A stretch of 64,000 nt of DNA from Utricularia gibba (lineage: Eukaryota > Streptophyta > Magnoliopsida > Lamiales > Lentibulariaceae), in NCBI GenBank assembly GCA_002189035.1, contig NEEC01000014.1, positions 1,862,501-1,926,500 on the forward strand, written 5' to 3'. The notes below the pieces were generated by a model that saw only the letters and a program-made list of their open reading frames with translations, had not been told where the DNA came from and ran no database searches. Shown here one piece after another: positions 58,922 through 64,000 of this stretch. Every line of letters starts with the position of its first letter. Position 1 is the stretch's first letter. A program made the position numbers and the translations under genes.

Positions 58922-60397
58922 TCAACGGAGGTTGCCCCCCACGGCCACGATCTGATCGATGAATTCTTCCATGTTCTGATACGACGAGCCACCTTCCTCA
59001 ACCGCATGCTCCGCCGCCTTCTTCCATCTCGCGGCGTTCTCCCTCATCTCTGCCGCCGCTGGCCCTACCATCACCTCCCTCAGATGCTCCGCGATCTCGT
59101 CGCTGGGGATGATTCTCTCGTCGGCTTCTCCCCTGCCGATTCTCACGCCCACCTTGAAAACATCGACCAAGTATTTTGCGTCGGTCACCTGGTCACCCCA
59201 GAAGGGGAACGCCGCAATGGGGACTCCGATGGATAGGGTCTCCATGGTTGAGTTCCACCCGCAGTGAGTGAGGAAACAGCCGATTGAGTCGTGGATTAAT
59301 ACGTCTTCTTGAGGCGCCCATTGCACGATTTTTCCACGGTCCCCAACTTTTTCCATGAACCCATCTGGTAAGACGTGAGCTTCGACCTTCATAGCCGTGG
59401 ACGGCGGCCGGAGAACCCAGAGGAAATTCAGATTAGATTCAAGAAGCCCGTAAGCGATCTGGTTAATTTGCTCCTGTTTCAAGTGTATCACGCTTCCGAA
59501 TGAGATGTAGACTACAGAATGCCGCGGTTTGGTGTCGAGCCATTCGATGCAGCTCTCCGGTTTGAAGAAATCAGCCCTGATTCCGTTTGATTTGGATTCC
59601 GGTTCCTCGGGGATCCCCTTTCTTCGGATGGGCTTGAACAAGGGGCCTAAAGCAATGATCGGCCGGGAGATTTTGGACATGTAGTTGATGTTTTCGTCTT
59701 CAAGTTCCTGAAAGGTGTCCATCAGTACGCACATTGGTTTGCTCAGATTCTTGAATTGCCCCATAATCGCTCTCCGCAGAAAGGGATACGGGGTATTGGG
59801 ACGCAGGAAATTAGGGACTTCATCGTGTTTCAGCAATGGCATGCACGGCAATTGCACGTCGATCTCCGGGGCTTCTGCGGTCGGAAACGGCACGAGCTTG
59901 TTGAAGTAATGGTAATACGCGGAGAAACAAGCGCAAGACTGAACCCAAAGCATGGCGCTGGGGATCCCCAGTTCCTCTGCAACGTCGCACACCCATGGAA
60001 TGAAGGGATTGTTAATAAGACAGGACACCGGCCTCCCAATGTCGCCCTGCCTTTTCACCATCTCCTTCAACTTGGATCTTCCGACGACGTCGAGATGCGC
60101 CATGTACTCGTCCAGATCATTGGCGTTCGGGTTATTGAAGTCCCACCCATCATCGAAAAACTCGAAACGAATCATCCCACGTCCCAGGGGAACCGCCTCA
60201 TCGTCGGCGATTGCGTTTGATCTTCGGATGCTCTCTCCCGCGAGCTCCGGCGTGCAGAATGTGATGAAGAGTCCGTAATCTGCGAGACGCTTGGCTAAAC
60301 GGAGGAGAGGGTTGACGTGGCCTTGTCCGGGGAACGACACCATGAAAACATGAACATTTCTGAGAAGCTGCGCCGGTGGTGGAACCAAGCTACCCAT
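58922..60397 (-). CDS. UDP-glucosyltransferase, UGT84 family (1-O-acylglucose ester-forming type)
   Basis: Intronless, 491 residues, cytosolic family 1 glycosyltransferase. The N-terminal acceptor domain has the UGT84 signature VHVFMVSFPGQGHVNPLLRL with the expected catalytic His27. The PSPG sugar-donor box spans W360 to Q403: WAPQEDVLIHDSIGCFLTHC, GWNSTMETLSIGVPIAAFPF and ending WGDQ; the final Gln is typical of UDP-glucose users. Other family blocks are INNPFIPWVCDVAEELGIPS, VYISFGSVIHLKQEQ and DTFQELE. UGT84 enzymes commonly esterify hydroxycinnamic, benzoic or gallic acids, and some act on auxins; the exact acceptor cannot be assigned. A TATA box lies about 107 bp upstream. The product class is the donor used by some SCPL-IA acyltransferases, two of which are encoded about 43 kb away. 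Confidence 0.93.
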   Translation of the reverse strand: MGSLVPPPAQLLRNVHVFMVSFPGQGHVNPLLRLAKRLADYGLFITFCTPELAGESIRRSNAIADDEAVPLGRGMIRFEFFDDGWDFNNPNANDLDEYMAHLDVVGRSKLKEMVKRQGDIGRPVSCLINNPFIPWVCDVAEELGIPSAMLWVQSCACFSAYYHYFNKLVPFPTAEAPEIDVQLPCMPLLKHDEVPNFLRPNTPYPFLRRAIMGQFKNLSKPMCVLMDTFQELEDENINYMSKISRPIIALGPLFKPIRRKGIPEEPESKSNGIRADFFKPESCIEWLDTKPRHSVVYISFGSVIHLKQEQINQIAYGLLESNLNFLWVLRPPSTAMKVEAHVLPDGFMEKVGDRGKIVQWAPQEDVLIHDSIGCFLTHCGWNSTMETLSIGVPIAAFPFWGDQVTDAKYLVDVFKVGVRIGRGEADERIIPSDEIAEHLREVMVGPAAAEMRENAARWKKAAEHAVEEGGSSYQNMEEFIDQIVAVGGNLR

Positions 60398-60503
60398 GTT
60401 GAAATGAAAACTCAGCTGGTTGCTTTCCTTCTTTTCTGACTAACTGCCTTTCGTTTTCCTCGAGTGTACACACCCTTGATGAAGCTGAGATGACTTGGGG
60501 TGG

Positions 60504-60512
60504 CCTTTATAA
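60504..60512 (-). promoter_or_regulatory. TATA box of the UGT84 gene
   Basis: TTATAAAGG on the minus strand, about 107 bp before the ATG at 60397. Confidence 0.5.
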
Positions 60513-61786
60513 CAACTCAACACATGGCGACCCACAGATTTTTGACTGGTAGGTTTGGGGAGAGGAACCACATGCTCCCACTGCTTGATTCACCTCCTGC
60601 TTCCGACCCACAATTAGATTTTCTAGTTTTTCACATTACATTCTTGTTCTTCTCCTGTAAATCATGATAAATATTACTCACACTCCTCCACACGAAATAG
60701 ATCCTCCCACTTAAATACAACCAGCCGCCGGCGTACATGAACAAGCTCTGTCAAATCGACACAAGTACCTCCTCACCGTCCGTATACCACATGCTTTTCA
60801 TACAGAAAAAAACGGAGGACAGTAGTCAACCCAGTTCGCCCCCACTGGTTTACAAATCCGTTGAGAAAACCACGCCGGAATCCGCATGCTGATCCCACAG
60901 ACTTGGCATTTGGCGACGTCCACCCATCCTGAAATGCAAATCCGGATATATGTATTTGCATTTGAAAAAAAAAGATATTTTGAAACTACCCATTTGAATT
61001 CCTTACAAAACCAGCAAAGTCATCAACTGTCGGCGCTGTCGACTTCGACAGCACAGCATCTTCATCTACGTTACACCTGTGCACGCGCCGCCCTTGTCGA
61101 CTCATATTCTATTTATAAACCCGTCTTTAATTAAGGTAATCAGATACTTAATCACTTCCTTTTTTGTGGAAGATATTATTGTAGAAGACTTTACCCTCTA
61201 ATTGCGTGTCAAATAAATAGGAAGATATTATTGTCGGCGACGTGTATAGATAAATAAACTGAAAACCTGTAGAAAAGGAGGGGCCAACAGTATTCAAGCT
61301 ACCGGCTTACAAAAGTGGGGTCCACCCTGTTGACACCCATAGGATAATAAAACCAGGCGAGGAGGGGTTTGTGGGCCACCCCAAATAATTGGATGGTTGA
61401 TTTAATCAAGCACATGTTAATTTGTTTGGGCATGCGTTTAATGAGAAACGGGGTTGGGGATTTCTTCTAGATACCTCGAATTCTGGTCTTAATGGCTTTT
61501 TATTTAATTTTAAATTTTGCAAATGATGAGCTGCTTTCCACGATAATAGAGAAGAAGAAGAAGGGATTCCCTCCCACTTGCTCCCATGGATGCGGGGGAG
61601 GTGAGCCGCACCTTCCCGGTTCCCTCACTCCAGAACACGTGCTTCGTGCGTACGAGACGGCCAGTTGCACGTGTCGCTGTAAGACAGGCTGACACATAGG
61701 ACTTGTTTGATATGAGATTATAAGGATGGTTTATGGTAAATTTAATAAAATTGTATTGTTTGGTATGTAGGTATAATTATATCTTA

Positions 61787-61818
61787 TATATGGGTATAAT
61801 AATCATTATACCCATATA
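61787..61818. repeat. Perfect 14-bp inverted repeat with 4-base loop
   Basis: TATATGGGTATAAT and its exact complement ATTATACCCATATA flank AATC. Further ATATGGGTATA copies lie just downstream, so this looks like the core of a small AT-rich element. Confidence 0.6.
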
Positions 61819-62132
61819 ATACCCTTATATATGGGTATATGTATATCCAAGGAGGGATATAGTTATTTTTATACCCACATATTTGGGTTTAACTAAACTC
61901 AAATAATCTAAACCTCTTAATACCTAAAATACATCAACCAAACCCGACCGGGTTCATTGGGTACCTAATAATCTAAATCCCACGGACGGTTTAAACCGGG
62001 GATTCATTGGGTACCAACCCAACCGGGTTCAACTCGAAATCTACTAGCTATAAATAGTATCCGAAAGCCGGGTGTAGCCCAACTCGAGTGCAACGGAATG
62101 GTCGGAGTTACAATTGCACTCGGGGTCTCGTT

Positions 62133-62778
62133 TAGAGGTGTAATCTGTTTGAAGCGGAATCAGGATCGATTTTAAAATATGCGTGTCCATATGGTTTGAT
62201 TTTGGAATAAGAACCGAATTTCTGTTCGATTAGACATAATTGGAATCATGAAACCTTCAATTCCAACTCATGTGAAATTGATAGAACTGATGTTTTAAAA
62301 CCGTAAACCGTTGGTTTGTATTAAATTATTCATTAAAAAATGCAAATGAGTTAATGAATTTGATATACATTCATAATTCTGTCAATGAGTCGTGAACCGT
62401 GAACCACCCACAATGTGTCATTTTTTATAATGGATTTTCCAGATACAAAAAACGTATCGTTTTAAGATTAATTTTAAATATTTATAATGATTGATAAGGT
62501 TATTTAGAAATAGTTTTTCAAAATAAATAATCATTTCCAATTATCCACGATGACTAATGTGGGGATGACTGAAACATCAACTGCCTGATTTCGGTTTCAA
62601 TTCGATTAGTGACTTCGATTATGATTGGAAATCGAAATCATTGGATTCAATTCCGATTTTGGTTTGTTTCAAAGTTTCAGAATTTGGTTCCGATTCGAAA
62701 CCGGAATTGTAATCTACAACTAATCACAAGTTACAAACCGATGGTTCCAGAAAATGTTCGGAACTGATGGCACCTCTA
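62133..62778. mobile_element. Putative non-autonomous hAT-like element
   Basis: The 646-bp segment begins TAGAGGTGTAATC and ends with the complement of TAGAGGTGCCATC, terminal motifs common in plant hAT elements. The inside is rich in GATTTCGGTTT-like and CCGATTCG-like repeats and has no transposase frame. No clear 8-bp target duplication is visible, so the boundaries are tentative. Confidence 0.45.
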
Positions 62779-63474
62779 ACTTTTTTCAGTTATGGGTCTG
62801 ATCATCACACCGCACTCGGATCTGGGCCCCTGGTGAATCTGGGCCACACGATGATTGGGGGCCTTTTGTGTGTTTCTCCTCTAAAAAAAAAAAGAACTCA
62901 TTGGGAGGAGCCATGTGCGGTGAGTCCTTCCAGTCAAAAAACACGGCCGAGTTCATATATTTTACTTTCAAAATAAGGAAATCTGATATGATATAAAATA
63001 GTAGTTTATATTAAATAATATCTGTTAATATCATGGATTAAATATTTAAACAATTTTTATGATTGTTTTAATGGGCCAAGCCCAATCACAAGGTTCTAGC
63101 TACCATTAGTTCATGGGCTAACAACACTGTAGCCTGGTAACTACTTCAAAAGAGGAACTTGTGGAGCAGAAAAATGGGATCTTTCTAACCCTTTTGAAGA
63201 TTGGAGAACTCATGTGGTAAAATGAGATGAATACCAGTTGATTTTTCCAGCGCTTTGAAGATGATAATTACAACCCAAAGTATGATTTTTTGGCTAACCC
63301 CCCAAAGTAACTAAAAAAGAAAGTGATCTGGAAGCATAGTTCGTGAGATAGGATGATTTTAACAGTTTCACGACAGGGTAATTGCTGAAAATTTACCTCG
63401 GAGTCACATGCTGCTTCATCATCCTAGAGGTAGAAGATGGGAGGCACGATTTAAGCCCGGGAATCATCTCTTCT

Positions 63475-64000
63475 TCACGCGTTGGTGTCTGAGGCCGAGA
63501 GATAGTTCCTCACTTCCCGTCGGATCATTTCTTGTAGCACAGCAATGAACTCCGGGCTCGTCACCGTCTCCTGCGTTAAAAGGTGGCTTTTATGGATTCC
63601 CGGCTGTGGAGTCAGTAACGACTCGCGGGAGCATATGAATTTCTCCGAAGAATCGCCACCCGGAAAGGGAAATGCGAGAGTCAACGCGGTCAATTCGCCG
63701 TCTGTTACGTCCTCGTCGGTGGCTGCGGTGTCGGATTGGGGAGATGATTCCACCGGCGGCGTATCCGATTCAGGTGTGATTAACGGTGCGATTTCAGGGC
63801 TCAAACTGACCATCTCCGTGGAAACATCACCGCCTTCAGCGCGTTTCATCACCCGAGACGCCCTCTGGCTCGCCCCCTTCCCTTCCGCAACCCGTCTCTT
63901 CAGCGTCGAATTCCAGTGGTTCTTAACCGCGTTGTCCGTACGGCCCGTCATCAGCCTCGCAATCGTCGCCCATCTGTTGCCGTGAACGCGGTGCGCCCTA
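63475..64000 (-). CDS. R2R3-MYB transcription factor, subgroup 22 (MYB44/70/73/77-like), 5' part beyond the window
   Basis: Only the end of repeat R3 and the C-terminal region lie in the window. The R3 helix reads [20 protein letters not shown] then [14 protein letters not shown], which fits S22 MYBs. The C-terminal region is Ser/Pro/Thr-rich and acidic ([20 protein letters not shown]). It ends in the S22 block [20 protein letters not shown] followed by SASDTNA and a stop. These factors act in abscisic-acid, auxin and stress responses. The frame is open to the edge at 64000, so the start, R2 and most of R3 are missing. In the part seen there is no intron, as is usual for this subgroup. Confidence 0.92.
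   Translation of the reverse strand, partial: RAHRVHGNRWATIARLMTGRTDNAVKNHWNSTLKRRVAEGKGASQRASRVMKRAEGGDVSTEMVSLSPEIAPLITPESDTPPVESSPQSDTAATDEDVTDGELTALTLAFPFPGGDSSEKFICSRESLLTPQPGIHKSHLLTQETVTSPEFIAVLQEMIRREVRNYLSASDTNA

Larger units (their letters stand above)
60398..63474. other. Spacer with UGT promoter, a hairpin and a hAT-like element
   Basis: 60398-60600 is the UGT promoter. 60700-61140 and 61490-61690 have short frames without domains. 61700-61870 is AT-rich with a near-perfect hairpin, and 62133-62778 may be a hAT-like element; both are listed separately. 63000-63474 is 3' flank of the MYB gene. No gene is supported. Confidence 0.5.

Noticed and set aside
1-64000. A CRISPR array, biosynthetic operon or novel defence system
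   Set aside because: No regularly spaced repeats or co-oriented unknown gene group; all supported loci are known plant families or weak single frames.

Overview
The window is ordinary gene-dense euchromatin from a flowering plant, most likely a core eudicot. The evidence is plant-only families (type I MADS, DUF1005, DUF936, DUF620, GH3, NPH3, HAT3.1, UGT84, SCPL-IA), short GT-AG introns, AT-rich spacers and MITE-like insertions. No species can be named from the sequence alone. I resolved 19 genes to exon level, two of them cut by the window edges, plus two weak candidate loci. I saw no rRNA, tRNA, CRISPR or prokaryotic feature.

Layout. At 1-5630 are two minus-strand genes, a DUF1005 protein (3' end off the window) and cytosolic glutamyl-tRNA synthetase; the latter is head-to-head with a type I MADS-box gene (6060-6965). 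At 6960-16143 lies a tandem segmental duplication carrying two 14-exon serine carboxypeptidase-like (SCPL clade IA) genes. At 16207-29588 is a run of plus-strand genes: DNA polymerase kappa, an Arg/Lys-rich nuclear-type protein, a DUF936 protein, a vacuolar sorting receptor and a ZAT10-type zinc-finger repressor. At 32773-46805 are an NPH3/BTB adaptor (+), a small secreted LRR protein (-), a 4.7 kb spacer with one weak locus, a DUF620 protein (-) and a GH3 acyl-amido synthetase (-). At 49764-64000 are a HAT3.1-type PHD/homeodomain gene (+), a small conserved protein (+), a single C2H2 zinc-finger gene (-), a UGT84-type glucosyltransferase (-) and the 3' part of an S22 (MYB44-like) R2R3-MYB gene (-).

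Functional links. Most genes are unrelated housekeeping or regulatory loci. The most suggestive pairing is the UGT84-type enzyme, a family that makes 1-O-acylglucose esters, with two SCPL-IA genes, a clade that includes acyltransferases using such esters as donors. They lie about 43 kb apart with unrelated genes between, so a cluster is only a hypothesis.

Quality note. Four genes (DUF1005 twice, GluRS, SCPL copy B, DUF620) lose frame by one base, each time at or next to a short G/C run, while about a dozen other multi-exon genes are perfectly in frame. One of the broken genes is normally essential, which points to indel errors in the assembly more than to pseudogenes. I found no convincing undescribed biological system. 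The best material is the duplication with its microhomology breakpoint and its three copy-specific insertions with empty sites.
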